The position numbers were made by a program, and so were the translations under genes. Shown here piece after piece: positions 1 to 12,297 of a DNA stretch of 64,000 nucleotides (position 1 is its first letter; each line of letters starts with the position of its first letter). The notes under the pieces are model-generated. The model saw nothing but the letters and a program-made list of their open reading frames with translations, had not been told where the DNA came from and ran no database searches. Source of the DNA: Erythroxylum novogranatense (taxonomy: Eukaryota > Streptophyta > Magnoliopsida > Malpighiales > Erythroxylaceae); assembly GCA_029891385.1 (NCBI GenBank), contig CM057225.1, positions 11,376,060 through 11,440,059 on the forward strand, given 5' to 3'.

Positions 1-3000
1 TGTTTCCACACCTATACGAAATGTATTTTGTGTAGTAAGAAAATATTGTGTGGATCCAGATGAGGTTTAAAGGCAATTGATTTTAACTGTTGAAAGACAA
101 ATAGTTTTCTCTTGCTCACATTGGTCAACAGTGCCTATGCCAGACCCTTGATCTCTTCAAGGATACCCCTACCATCCTTTAAAAGTGCACCCTATAGCGT
201 ACTAATGTCTAACCACACAAACTTGGCTCTTTGGTCGACATTTCCCATTTGATTCAAGGCTGTTGGTAGATTGGAAGTAGGCAGGGTGCACACAGAATTA
301 CCACTTCTCCTGTATTGCGGAGTTTAAGCAACAACAAAGTAATGATCATTAACCAGTAAGGTAAGATTCTTCCAGCCAGACTAGTAGTTGAGTCATGAGT
401 GGGGAGGCGCAAGTTGTCTATGTTATGTGGGTTGGGCTTCTAGTGGTTGAAACTGTATGACCCATCATCGGCAGTCTCTGAACTTGTCAATTTACTTGTG
501 TTTAATCAGTTCCTCTATTTTATTTTTCTTCTTGTTTCTAAGTGGTCAAAGCACGCGTGGTACAGGAAACACCATCGAGCAGCAAATGAAATGTGCACGC
601 CTTGGTGTTGGTAGTGTCATGCTTGTATAATCATGTAGTCTACTACTTTGCATCCTCTCTTTAATCGTCGTTCCTATTTGGAGGGTAGACAAGCGAAGCA
701 AAGGCCATCAATGCCAATTCGAGACAAACATTGGGAAGTCGTGACTGATGTTGACGGCCATAACTAAGGGATTTAAGTAATAAATTTTATCAGAGTTAAA
801 TGATCAAATGAGGCAACTTTTGCTGTAAATTTGCGTATGCATTTATTTAGATGGGGAGGGATGAGAGCTAAAAGCAAGAAAAGCTGCAAGTCGTGAGTAA
901 GCAGCAAGATGGTCAACCCCTCGTCATTGAGTCACAAACAAAGATCACAATATCTCGAGTAGTTGCCATGCATCAATGATGATCGCGATCTGTATGGTAA
1001 GTTATGATTACTTCGCAAACTTTATCATCCGACTGGGGACTATTTCGAACTGTGGGCTCCCAACTGGAAGGTCCTCCCTCCAGCTGGACTAGAAATCCAT
1101 GTGAGCGCTCTCTAAACATCCAATAACTCATCATTGAGTTTTCCTAGTAATGTATGCGCAAGTCCTTAGTTGTCTTCAAGTGACTAAGCTAATTGATTTC
1201 ATGTTTTAATCATGTCTTGTCCTGCCATAGGTTGAAGCTTTTCCTAGGAACTGAACAATCTAATGGAGGGATCAACTATCTGGGATCCGTTACTTGGTGT
1301 GATCAGATCAAGTATATACAAGTGTGTAGGCTTTGTATCTAGCATTGGACCTGAACGAAACGACTGTGATTGACGGTTTTCAGGAAGTCGAGTCAGAAGT
1401 GGAAAAAATAAATAATATATATACTTGAGATGATGACCATGTAAGGAGTAAAACAAGGAAACCCAAAAGAACAGTGGCGTGTACAACAGCAGCATTCATC
1501 ATTTACAGTCGGTTGTTTCCCTTGAATCCTACTTTGTTTAGTGAACTGGAAGCCAATTAAGCACAACCACCACACTCTCCTTGATCCCTGCCTCCATTGA
1601 TTCCGTCTTACCTGCTTGCACTAACCCTCTTTTACGTCCTCTCATAACAACTCTCCTCCACATCTACATTTCCCTGGCTCCATTTCTTGGACTTCGAGCC
1701 TATAAAAGATGAGCAAGAAAAGAAAGCAACGTATCAGAGGGGGGGGGAAAAAATAATTACACGCATCCCGGTGGGTAAACACCACCAACAGTACTGCTAA
1801 AATTTCCATGAACCAACAAATAAGAAAGGCGCAAAGGGAAGAATTGTAATTAGAAACTGAAGACGAACGCACAGGTGCAGAAATCTTTGTGTGTTTCCAA
1901 ACGTTATTATGGATTGTAAGTTACTGAAGATAGTTCCGGGGGGGAACATACTCTTCTGCACGTACGAAACAAAACAAGGAATTGAGTTGTCCTGCTGAGA
2001 CCGTAAATTACATTGGGAAGTGTAGTAGTTTTTGTCCAAATTTCTTGTGTTACTTGCCTCGACTTCAATCTTGGAAACAATAAAGAATGAACCTAAAACT
2101 AAAGCCATTCAATTATATTACACTATTCATGCCACTCCCCTTCTTCTCTGGCTTTTAGCACTAGAGAGTTCTGTTGTTTTCTTCTTTTAACAGGTCCGGC
2201 AACTACTAGTGGGATTACATTGTCATGCATAGACTATTACAGAGCAATGAAGGTATACTGTATCTTAAATCTGAGACCCAATCTCACAATGCTTTTGATC
2301 ATCAAATATGTTAACACTGCACATAATATCTATATCTTATGCTCTACATATTGGTGCTTTTATAATCTCTAAAGTCAACGATACTAGTGTAAAGGGTCTC
2401 CGTTTTGTAAAGATACGAGGGGATATCAATTGTATGTCCCCTTCTCTTTGTTATGTTATTCGAACTTGTGCTCTTCTCCTTACAAAGAAGTAGATGCTTT
2501 AATTTATAATGTGTAAACTTAATAATTTTATGCAATTATGATAAATATTCAATAGCAAGAAACAATTTTTTAACGTTTTCCAAGTTTGTAAATGAAGATA
2601 CGAGTGCTTTTGCTTGCATCAGAAGAAACCATCTGTGGAAAAGCAGTGGACGAGGACAAGAGTCCAGAACTTTGAGCCGACGTCTACTGTGTGTATTAAT
2701 AACATTATAACAGATCTTAGTCTGCCATCGAAGTCTACAAATCATAGTTGAACTTCCAGAATTGTTCTACCACATGACCTAATCTTCAATCCCGTTTTGA
2801 GCTAATACGAAAGAAAGAAAAAATTGTAATTGGTTTAATGAATAATTAGTACGTACCATCTCGAGATTCCACAGTTATATAAAAAATGTGCTGAAGAATT
2901 TGCTTAAACCCTTTTTAATGACTTAATCATTTGAATATGATTATTGTTCGTCGTTTCTCAATTTTCTAATTTCTTAGATCTCTTCTCTCCCAAATCACCG

Positions 3001-4051
3001 GTTAAAGAAACCCTTCTTTACAGGGTTCTTGCCAGCTAGCATTTCCTTTTTTCTAAATTTACGAGTGCTGGAGAAAATTAGTCTTCCCTCAAAAAATATT
3101 TATTTGCTTTCTGTCCATTAATAGAGACGAGAGGATACTTTCAGGCGTTGGGTTGTGTGTATGCATAGCCATCCCGCCTGTGGACATTCAACTTCCTTAT
3201 GAACGCATGACGAACAAAGAGGAGAAACTAAAATTCTGAAGCTAGAAAAGATGAAGAACACGATTTTTAGCTTATAACATATTGGATGTCATTTATAAAA
3301 TATTAAATTAACTTTTGTTATTAAAAATCAGTTTTTTAATCAATTAGTTAATTTTTATAAATTAATAAATTTTTTATCTTTTATTTTTTAAATTATTTAT
3401 GAAGTATTCTAATAAGGTCCTAATTATAAAAAGATATCTTTAAACCGCCTATACTGAGATTGATTTCCGCTCAAACTGGATAGATCTCTTGCGAGAAAAA
3501 AAACTTTGGCTCTAAGTTTTAAATAATTACATACATACATAAGGAAGTTTTATAAATTAAAATAATTTTTAATTTTATTTTAATGCTTTTCAATTTTTTA
3601 AAATTTAATAATTTTTTCTTTTCAGATTATTTTTGGTTTTAAAACATTTCCGAAGGGTGAAAAATGAAAACTGAAAAGTGAAAGACAAAGGAAAAATAAC
3701 AAAAGTAAAAAAAACAACATCGTGGGACCATGCGGTATCGGGTACAAATGTCACGTGTCGAGTAATTGAGCTGCATGGCCCATGATTCAGGTCTGGGACG
3801 ATAGAAACGAGACGTTCCCCAATAAACAAGTAAGACCCATCCAAAAGCTCCAAACCCATAAGCACCTTCCTTCGCACAGTCTCCTCCTCACCTTTTGAGT
3901 TACTGTTGCCCACCACCACCTCCTTGCTTCATTGAAGGTGACTTGAGAGATTGCTGAGGCTGGGCATGTTTTAGCCCTCTCTTCTCCGTTCACCTTCGCA
4001 TCATCTTCTTTGTTATGAACCAAGATCTGAACCTCTTCTTCTTCGAAGAAG
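1..4051. other. Non-coding 5' flank of the cyclin D gene
   Basis: No open frame here has recognisable protein similarity, and the short frames present are scattered over both strands as expected by chance. The proximal 400 bases before the cyclin ATG should hold its promoter and 5' leader, but I cannot point to a convincing TATA box. A 16-bp perfect palindrome (4037-4052) abuts and includes the A of the start codon. 3280-3420 is very AT-rich. A run of nine G lies near 1740. Confidence 0.6.
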
Positions 4052-5419
4052 ATGGCTAAGCATCACCGTGAACCAAGTGCGCTACAGGAACCTCAATACC
4101 AACAAAACGCTACCTTTCTTTGTGATGCTCCCCATTGTGCGGACGAGAATTCGGAGGAAGACGGAGAAGAGACGACCTATTCCACCAACAGTAACAGTAA
4201 CAGAAGCCCTTTTCCAGTCTTACTAGAGCAGGACTTGTCTTGGGACGATCAGGAACTCTCCACTTTGTTTTCTAAAGAAGAACAAAACCAACTGTGCAAA
4301 AACTTACAGATTAATCCATGTCTTGCCGTCGCTCGCCGTGAAGCAGTAGATTGGATGCTTAAGGTCAACACGTACTATTCTTTCACTGCTCTGACAGCAG
4401 TTTTGGCAGTGAACTATCTTGATAGATTCCTATTCAGTTTCCAACTTCAAGCAGATAAACCATGGATGACGCAGCTCGCTGCTGTGGCCTGTATCTCGCT
4501 TGCTGCTAAAGTGGAAGAGATCCAAGTTCCACTTCTAATGGACCTTCAGGTAGATATATGTGTTTGATTGTACAGCAAAGTTCAAGCTTTGCTTGAGGGT
4601 AGATAGTCGGATTAATGTGGGTTTCATTGATTTGTGTAGGTGGAGGACCCTAGGTATGTGTTTGAGGATAAAACCATACAGAGAATGGAGATTCTGGTTC
4701 TTTCTACTCTTCGATGGAAAATGAATCCTGTTACCCCATTATCGTTTCTTGATTATATTACGAGGAGGCTGGGTTTAAAGGACTATCCCTGTTGGGAATT
4801 TTTGAGGAGGTGCGAGCGTATAATTCTCTGTATCATATCAGGTAAGCCGTCAGAAAGTTTCCTTTGCCTTTCTTGATGATTAATCAGGTTATTTTATGTT
4901 AAAAACAATACCAGGATTTGTTCTCAACTTTGACTTCATTGGATTTCTGCAGATTCTAGGTCAATGCATTATCTGCCCTCTGTAATGGCTTCTGCGACAA
5001 TTCTGCATGTCATTAATGATGTAGAGCCTTGTATTGGAACTGAATATGAAAACCAGCTATGGGGAATTCTTGGAATCGAAAAGGTATCAACTCATTGTAA
5101 CGTACTTCAAATTTCAGTCTCATCTTGCCATGTTAAACCAGAAAGCTATTATCTTTGTACGTTTACTGAATCATGAAGGCTTGTCACTTGTATGTAGGAT
5201 CCGGTAGCAGATTGCGGTGAGCTAATTATGGAATTGGCACCAAAAGACCATGGCAACAAATCATACAAACGCAAGTGGGTTTCAATGGCAAGCAGCCCAA
5301 AAGGTGTAATAGATATGTCCTTTAGCCCATATAGCTCAAACGATGCGTGGTCTGTGGCATCATCAGTGTCATCTTCATCAGAGCCTCTGTCCAAGAAGGG
5401 CAGAGCAGTTCAGAGCTGA
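4052..5419 (+). CDS. CYCD3: D3-type cyclin (G1/S cyclin), four exons
   Basis: Regulatory subunit of CDKA-type kinases; the family drives G1-S entry in the nucleus by promoting phosphorylation of retinoblastoma-related protein. Exons are 4052-4549, 4640-4841, 4953-5083 and 5198-5419. All three introns (90, 111 and 114 bp) are GT-AG, and phases 0, 1 and 0 join into 350 aa, within the usual CYCD3 length. The acidic N-terminus leads to LSWDDQEL and then the N-terminal cyclin fold, with RREAVDWM (95-102), NYLDRFL (121-127) and AAKVEE (151-156). Exon 2 begins [12 protein letters not shown] and contains [19 protein letters not shown], the D-cyclin signature opening the C-terminal cyclin fold. The tail is Ser-rich ([16 protein letters not shown]), as in family members that turn over quickly. 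The first ATG opens the frame. Oddity: the usual LxCxE motif is degenerate; the best alignment reads P-H-C-A-D at residues 27-31. D3 rather than another D class is judged from the cyclin-box wording and exon layout. Confidence 0.93.
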
Positions 5420-8118
5420 AACCATGCAGCTGCTGAATTTCACAGTAGCCCTCGCTAGTGCATCAAATTCATCTGTTTCCTTTTATTTTTTTTCCTTTTC
5501 CTTAATGGACTAGCGTTGCACGGCTAATAATCCTTGTGTTCCTTTTTAAGTAAACAAGTTAAATTGCCTACAATCTCTGCGTTTTCAGTGCAGTCCAAAT
5601 CTGATCCTTCCAAGTAAAGATGGGATTTGGAAGCAGAGATAGTTGGCATTTTAGCAGGCAGGAAGTTGAAGAATATGAACAACAAAAGCAATGAAGAGAC
5701 CCTTGCAGTAACATAATATATGTTCTCTTATGCCCCACTTGTTCCTAACTAATGTCATCTTTTAGTACCAACATGGTATAATGTAACATATATTCTATAT
5801 AAATAAAGATCCTATATGGCCATATTCATTTACTACTTAAAAATTCTGCAGTTTCTTCGAGTCCGAACAAAATTGAACGCAAGTAGGTCGTGTAAAATCT
5901 ACATGCCCACATGTGTCCAGTGTTTAGCGCATGAAAAAGAGAAAGAAAAAGGTTGGTGAGAGGGAAACCTGAAGGAGGGAAAATGGAAACGAAAATGTGT
6001 ATGATCAGAAGGGAGGATTTTGTTTGCATGTGAAGTGAGGAACAAGTTGTCGGCCACTGATGGATTATCTAAGCTTTCTATTTTCTGACCAATATTGCGG
6101 TTTGGCGTTTGACCTCGTTGGAATAGATCTTTATATGTATGAATGGCTGGTGTTTTAAAATGCTTGGCCATTGAATTTGAATGAATGCGACTGGATGGAG
6201 TGGTAAAACCTATCCTGCTGTTACTTCATCGTCCATTTCTAATTCCCGTCACACAGTCTTCCAAGTCCTGCCTATAAACCATGCCGTCATCTTTCTAGTT
6301 TCTTCTATGTGAAACCCATCCGATTCGGGGGGACACAAAGGCAATAAGCGGGTAAGGACTCGGAGACAGTGTCGGAAAAGTCAATGCAGAGCCAGTCCAC
6401 CCCTGATAGTGGAAGGAACTCCGATGGGATTTCAGACTGTAGCCGAGGAGTAAAGAAATGGGCACTGGACACTGAGCATGTAAACATTCGCCGAAAAAAT
6501 TAAATTCAAATAATTGCTAGTGGCCACATAGTTCGCATTTCCAATCTTAAATGCCTGCAAAGTAGAAATATAGCAGAGCTCCACTTTTGATTCAAGAAGG
6601 CCAGCATGTGCTTTCTAGGCTATAAAATCAAAGGGAATCATGACTTGGCTTTATTCTTACAATCTTAAATAACGCAACTATCTAGATTTCTTAATAAATT
6701 GCTCAACCTACTGAACTCCGTTTAACTATTCCATCAAAATCCTCTGGTGTACCGTGAATGCCGGAGAAACACTAGTGTGTACAAAACTCTCATTTCGGCT
6801 CGCATTGACAATTCATTATTATAAATGGTATTGGTTTGGTAGTTATTGACATGTTAAACATGTTACGTATAGCTTGGAGAAACCAAAGACAGAGAGAGTA
6901 TAGGAGTAAAAGACTTCTTCATGTCTACTGTTTTGGTTATAGACAGTGACGTCACTGGACTTAATAAAAGATTGATTTGTTAAAACTGAAGTATCACATT
7001 TTGCACCGAAACCTCGTGAGATGTGTTTCTTTTGTAGAGGCTATGGTGCTTTTAGCTAGAAAGAACAAGACCTGAAAAAGAAAGTACAGGAAGGAGCAGC
7101 ATTAACCAGATTAAAAACAACGGATGCATAAGATGAGATTAAAAGAGGATTTAGAAGCAATTAGATCGATTAAAAACACAGGCACAAAAAGGGGAAAAGG
7201 TGAAAGGCAAAGGAGTGTTGAACTGGGGGACAATATCTTTTGATTTTGTTTGTCATGTCTTTGTTGATCTTTTGTTCTTTGCTTTTAGTAGTTAGTAGAA
7301 TTGGACTGTAGCGTATTTTCAACCCAAAAAGAAGAAAAAAGGGAAAGATAATGGTCAGGTATAGACTATGGATGATGAGTTAAAAAAAGAGGTGGTGGCA
7401 ATTGGTTCCAGTGAATATCTTCTCTTCTTTTATCAACACCCCACCATCTTTAAACTCCTCAAAGCTCTCTCTTTTGACCTACAGAGTATATTATCTTCTA
7501 AAGTTGCTTGCAATTAAAAAAAAAAAAAAGAGATGAGGAGACATAGACATATATCCAAATTACGGTCTAGCTAAACCGAGCATGAGATATATAATGTAGA
7601 CATCGAATGCCTTTCACCTCTTATTCTTGTTTTTTGGGTTTAGTTTCGTCTCTTATGGATGAGAGTCATCAAATAATATTAATGTAATTACTAGGCTTGA
7701 CCTTATGAGCTTATAATAAAGTCATCTGTGACTGTTTAATCTACCTAATATATTATGTATATAGTTCACTCGCTATCACTAAAACGAGATTGACAGGAAC
7801 TATGCATGTGAAGTCGAGTGGTAAACAGCTATGTGCTGCAGCATCTCCGTAAAACGGGACTTCGACCTTGGCAACGTCGCTCTGACTACGCTTCCTTTAT
7901 TTGTAAAGTATTAAAATCGTTTCAAAGTTGGTGGCTTTATCAGACTAAATTTTTTTACCGGGGTGAGCATTTGAATAAGATAGTACAAACTTATCAGAAC
8001 AAGTACCACGTAAGTATTATTAACCTTCTATCATTCTACGGGGCCAGAGGACGTCAAGTTAATGAAGTGGTGAGTCTCTGTAGAAGAAACTGAATTTGCT
8101 TTTCAGATATGGTTGTGA
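5420..8118. other. Intergenic region; 3' UTR then no recognised gene
   Basis: The first few hundred bases are probably the cyclin 3' UTR. Beyond that I see no gene. A 91-codon frame at 7818-8093 (+) opens with GTG rather than ATG, has no recognisable domain, and shows no upstream or downstream exons. 6300-6480 is locally richer in G and C, but neither strand gives a recognisable protein. A 14-base A run lies near 7516. Confidence 0.5.
5803..5808 (+). promoter_or_regulatory. Possible polyadenylation signal of the cyclin gene
   Basis: A canonical AATAAA hexamer lies 384 bases after the cyclin stop codon, in an AT-rich stretch. The distance suits a plant 3' UTR, but plant signals are loose and nothing else proves its use. 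Confidence 0.3.
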
Positions 8119-8218
8119 GACTCATTTATGGTAGTGCTTGTATGATGCAGCACCTTACTCCTTGGAAAGACTCATTTATGGTAGTGCTTCTATGATGCAG
8201 CACCTTACTCGTTGGAAG
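8119..8218. repeat. 50-bp tandem duplication, two copies
   Basis: The 50-base unit starting GACTCATTTATGG occurs at 8119-8168 and again at 8169-8218. The copies differ at three positions, so this is a direct tandem duplication of moderate age. It is non-coding as far as I can see. Confidence 0.9.
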
Positions 8219-8704
8219 AAGAGAGTGTGCAGTAACATGTAATTCCAATAATTTCCTGTCCCCTACTTTCACTTTCAGTTGTTCTTAACTCAGAAGTGCA
8301 ATTACAGTAGGGGCTAAGTACTGGAATGGTAACGACTGAATTAGGAGGAGTTCACTATATCTTAAATAACCGAGCAAAGCAGCTATACAAAGAAGTCAGT
8401 GATGCAGTGGGCAACTAAAAGTCTAAAATATGTCACTGAGACATAGTCCTAGCAACGAAAAGCCCCTCATAAATATTACTGCAGGAATCAAAACCGAACA
8501 AACGGTGAAAAACTAAGAAATGAGGGAGAGTAGGACAAAAAGTAAAAGCTCAAGTATTTATGGTGAGCATGTCCAGTCATAATTTGAAGGATAAAATGAG
8601 AATTCTTGCATCTATAACTCAGCATCTGGTTGGCAGGAAAGCCACATTGCATGCGTGAATGGTATGATTATGAAGGGCGTTTCCAAATTCCACTCTCAAG
8701 CAAA

Positions 8705-9065
8705 GAGAGTGGTTTAATGGTAAGAGGCGTGCGTCTCAACGCAACAAAATCATGTGATCACAGGTTTGACTCCTGCACACTCCTAAAAGGGGATAGAATT
8801 CACTAAAAAACCTGGCGACCAAAGGGGACAATACCTTATTGGTGAGGGTCCTTGCCCAAACCAGAAAGATTTTAGTTGCTGAGCAGAGGATGATTATCCG
8901 ATGGGCTGTTGGGCTGGGCTATAAGTGTCAGCGGCTTAAGGTGTCAACATCTCAGACAATGCCAAACCTAGCTAATGAGCCCAGGCAAAGACAAGACAAA
9001 CCCAGCAATATTAACCTGTCCTGTAAAAACTTGTGCTGGCCCCTGCCGATTTCACCTTTTCTGTA
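8705..9065 (+). repeat. tRNA-like head, probable SINE or tRNA relic
   Basis: 8710-8720 reads TGGTTTAATGG, a good pol III box A, and 8763-8773 reads GGTTTGACTCC, a good box B. The T-arm stem CAGG/CCTG closes around box B. GAGAGTG (8705-8711) can pair with CACACTC (8776-8782) as a 7-bp acceptor stem with one mismatch. The anticodon arm is not normal: TGCGT/ACGCA encloses only four bases, so this is no working tRNA gene. About 280 bases of tRNA-unrelated sequence follow, ending in a T-rich stretch, as in plant SINEs. I could not find a clean target duplication, so the 3' limit is a guess. Confidence 0.5.
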
Positions 9066-11429
9066 ATCAGTTTTTACTTTTTACAATTCCGTGTGTGCAG
9101 CATAAATTAAGCGTAATGAATCAATAACTCGAATTGATTAATAATATTTTTTCTGAAGAAAGAAAGATTAGTATATGCAAATTGGATTACAAATTCTCCT
9201 CATTTACAACTATGCTTCATAACGTGGGTTCACTAGTGGAGTGAACGTGGGTTCACTCCTCATTTACAAATTGGAATTGTTCTTTGGGAAGGGAATGATA
9301 AAGGTATGATTGTTCAATGTTCACTCAACCAGAGGAAAGGGAATTCGCTGCTCTCTGTCAAATGCAAAAGCTGCAATGGATCCACTGTTTCGATAATAAC
9401 AATTGGGCTAAAGAGTTCTGAGATGATCCAGTTTTTGCAGCATTCTCAGGTCTGGCGTCTGCTCCTATTGCGTAAGAGGAACCAAAGGGACGTTACACCT
9501 TGCAACGAACGATTTAAGACAAAATACGTGCTGTCATGTGGACGTGCCACTCGACACAACTCCCTGTTGCTTCGACTCGGCTGTGTTTGATTGGGTTTAC
9601 GGGTGGTTTTAGTCATTAAAAAGCCATTACATAATGTATGAACACACCGTAAGAATGTTAAATTTTCCCTTATCTTTATTATTCTGATATGATACTTCAA
9701 TAAGGGGGTATGTCCATCTTGTTTGACAAATCCTCAAATAATATTTATTCAAAAGCTATAGCGACACTATGTTTTGTCAATACAAATGGAGATTAAGGTA
9801 TTTGTTGAATTTTAGTCTAACAAAACTCTAACTCTAAATTTTTATTAGGATTTTGTCCAAGAATTCTAAAGTGACATTTTCTTTAAGTTTGGAGGTTTAT
9901 TGTGGCTATGCTGACAGCTTAATGACACCCAACATAAAAACTCATAAATTTAAAATTTTAAAAATTCAAACTTTGAATCTAAATTAAGATACTTCTGGTA
10001 CTCAGTATGTCAAATTTTAAAATATCAAATTATCGGTGTAACATAGATAAGAAATAAATTGAAATTAATATCATTCCAACTACTATTACAAAAGTAATTA
10101 ATATTTTTGGTATTAAAAGAATTTGTTGATCAATAATTATTAAAAAAACAATCAACTTATCAAAAAGATTGCCTATGTCGTGCAATATAAGGGAGGCTAA
10201 TGATAAGATACTGAATATCATGAATATTTTTGACAATGAGAAACATGTTCTATCAAAACTCATTCATGTCAAGGAAACAATGCAGCGTCATTAAATCCAT
10301 GTGATGTTATTTGTAAAATGGTTGTGCTTGATCTCATATTGCTTATAGAACAATTCCTATAATTATAAAACCCATATCAAACTAGAATCAACACTATTCT
10401 ATAAGATCCAATAGTATGGTTAAAAAAATACATTTCTTTCTACCTACTATCGAATCTTATTTTGTTATTCTAATATATAAAGTTATCTTGCATAAAGATA
10501 TGTTTAAATATACAAGCTTAATACCAATCAATCTATAATATACTCTTTATATTCATTCATCTATTTAGATATCAATTCTCTATATGTATTGTACATAAAG
10601 TGTTAATTCTATTTATTTATATTTATTCTACATCTATTTGATTTATGTTGATTTTAAATAAATTATATTTTCTTTCCTATTTACTATGGTGACAAAGAAT
10701 TAAATTATCACTATATTTATTCCTTTTCTACTTCTTTTTCCAAGTGCAGGATAACTCCAAAGGTTTAGGGTTTTTTCACCTACTAATTAGGGCGCTCCCT
10801 TCACCACTCCTATAGGGATGGTCTACTTTACCCAAACTTTTCTAGTTCACCCCAACATTCCTTATTTGTCTGACTGCTATTGAGCAATTTTTAGATATAT
10901 AGCAAACCTCTCCAAAAGGTAACTTTAATGAATTAAATCTTCCACTATCACTATTTTATTTTGAAATAGTTGCAAAAAAAGAATGGGAATAGGCTTAATT
11001 AGAAAAAATTGACCAACATTGCCACCAGCTTTGATTCAACTCTAAAAGTGTGAGTAATATGTTGTCACAAATTAATCCAAAGAATCTTTTTCAATTCTTT
11101 AAGCTATCATCAACATAGGAATAGTAACATTATAATCATATATTCAACAAAGAAGGAGAAATTAAATGTTATTGGATTTAAGTTAAGATAAATAGTGATT
11201 GACTCAATAAATGGACTAAGAATGAAGAGAGAGAAAAAATCAAAAGAGAATTAGAGGGAAGGGAGATAAAGTGCAAGAAAAATATGTGAATTATGTTGCA
11301 CAATAACTACTTATGAGAGGTCACAGTCAATACACTAAAGTTATATATCCTGGTTATTATGCCTAATTATTTACTTAAACATTGCATATCATACATATAT
11401 AAGTAACTTAGCATACAATTTCATGAGGG
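9066..11429. other. AT-rich non-coding; may include gypsy 3' LTR
   Basis: No coding sequence recognised. The decayed minus-strand Ty3/gypsy polyprotein ends near 11430, so its 3' LTR should lie just below that coordinate. I could not fix its ends, nor find a matching copy above 49.4 kb. The ORF-sized frames near 10030-10263 look like chance in AT-rich DNA. Confidence 0.4.
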
Positions 11430-12259
11430 TTTTTTCCTTGATTTAATTTCCCCTACACAAATTCTTATCCTTTCTTTTTGTAATAATCCTTCCCCTTTAA
11501 AATCCTTATCCACAAGGTTTGTGCTTATAAGTCTCCTCAGTAACTTGAATAAATTTTCCCATATTGCATTCTTGGCTGTGCCATTTAACCAATGGATCAA
11601 GAATTGTATCGTGAGTTTATTATGACTTTTATTCCTTCTTTTTCCTCATTGGTAACCAAACTTGTTAAGAGCTCTATAAAGATAGTCACTTGATCAAAAG
11701 TGAACTTTTTGAGTTAAGATGTATGGAATATAGGGTGTATATGTCTTTCTCATGGTAAAGATAGCTTATAAGCTCCTTTACCAACCTTTACTATGACTTT
11801 ATAAAGGTCATAATATAGTGGAGAAAGTTTGTGATAACCTTCTCTATAATAAGTGTTGTCTCTAGGGTTGTAACTTAAGCAGCACCCAAATCTCCACCAA
11901 AATTCTCAATGATTTCTCTTTTATCAACTTGTTGCTTTATTTGACGATGAGCTCACCTTAAGTAGAATTTGATCATTACAATAGCTATTTCCCTTTCCCT
12001 TAAAGCCTAATTAATAATTAAGCTCTTGGAGCCTCCCGCTAAGTAACGAACCTAAATTAATGGTTAATACACATATAAAACCTCAAATGGTGTTAAATTG
12101 ATGGTTGTATAATAGGTGGTATTATACTACCATTTTGCCAAAGGAATCCACTAAATCCATTTTTGAGGAGCCTTACTACAAAAGCACCTAAGATATGTCT
12201 CTAGTATCTTATTACTAACCTCTATTTGCCCATCAATTTAAGGGTGGTAAGTTATAAAG
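11430..12259 (-). pseudogene. Ty3/gypsy integrase C-terminal part with GPY and chromodomain remnants
   Basis: Reading the minus strand downward from 12259 gives the end of the integrase core: TYHP, then DGQIEV, ETYLRCFCSKAPQKW, YNTTY and LTPFEVLY. Next come the GPY-type segment (KLSP.YYDLYKV, GAYKLSLP, HIHPIFH) and chromodomain-like remnants near 11600-11500. The frame is broken by many stops (for example after TYHP and after PQKWI) and by shifts. The integrase is interrupted at 12259 by the CACTA element; its N-terminal half resumes at 25050. The GPY and chromo-like segments point to a chromovirus, but the exact clade cannot be set by eye. Confidence 0.85.
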
Positions 12260-12272
12260 CACTACAAGAAAA
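12260..12272 (+). repeat. CACTA left terminal inverted repeat
   Basis: 13 bases beginning CACTACAAG, the typical plant CACTA terminus. The subterminal sequence continues only to 12297 and is then cut by an LTR insertion; it resumes at 17864. Confidence 0.88.
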
Positions 12273-12297
12273 ACAAAGTTTAGCGACGAAAAGTACC

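Noticed and set aside
5899..6487. Minus-strand frames of 60-90 codons downstream of the cyclin gene
   Set aside because: Composition-driven frames without known domains, starts in context, or exon structure.
7818..8093. 91-codon frame on the + strand
   Set aside because: It opens with GTG, not ATG, has no recognisable domain, no exon partners, and runs close to a tandem duplication.
8705..8783. Functional tRNA gene
   Set aside because: The anticodon arm cannot form a 7-base loop and the acceptor stem has a mismatch; better read as a SINE head or relic.
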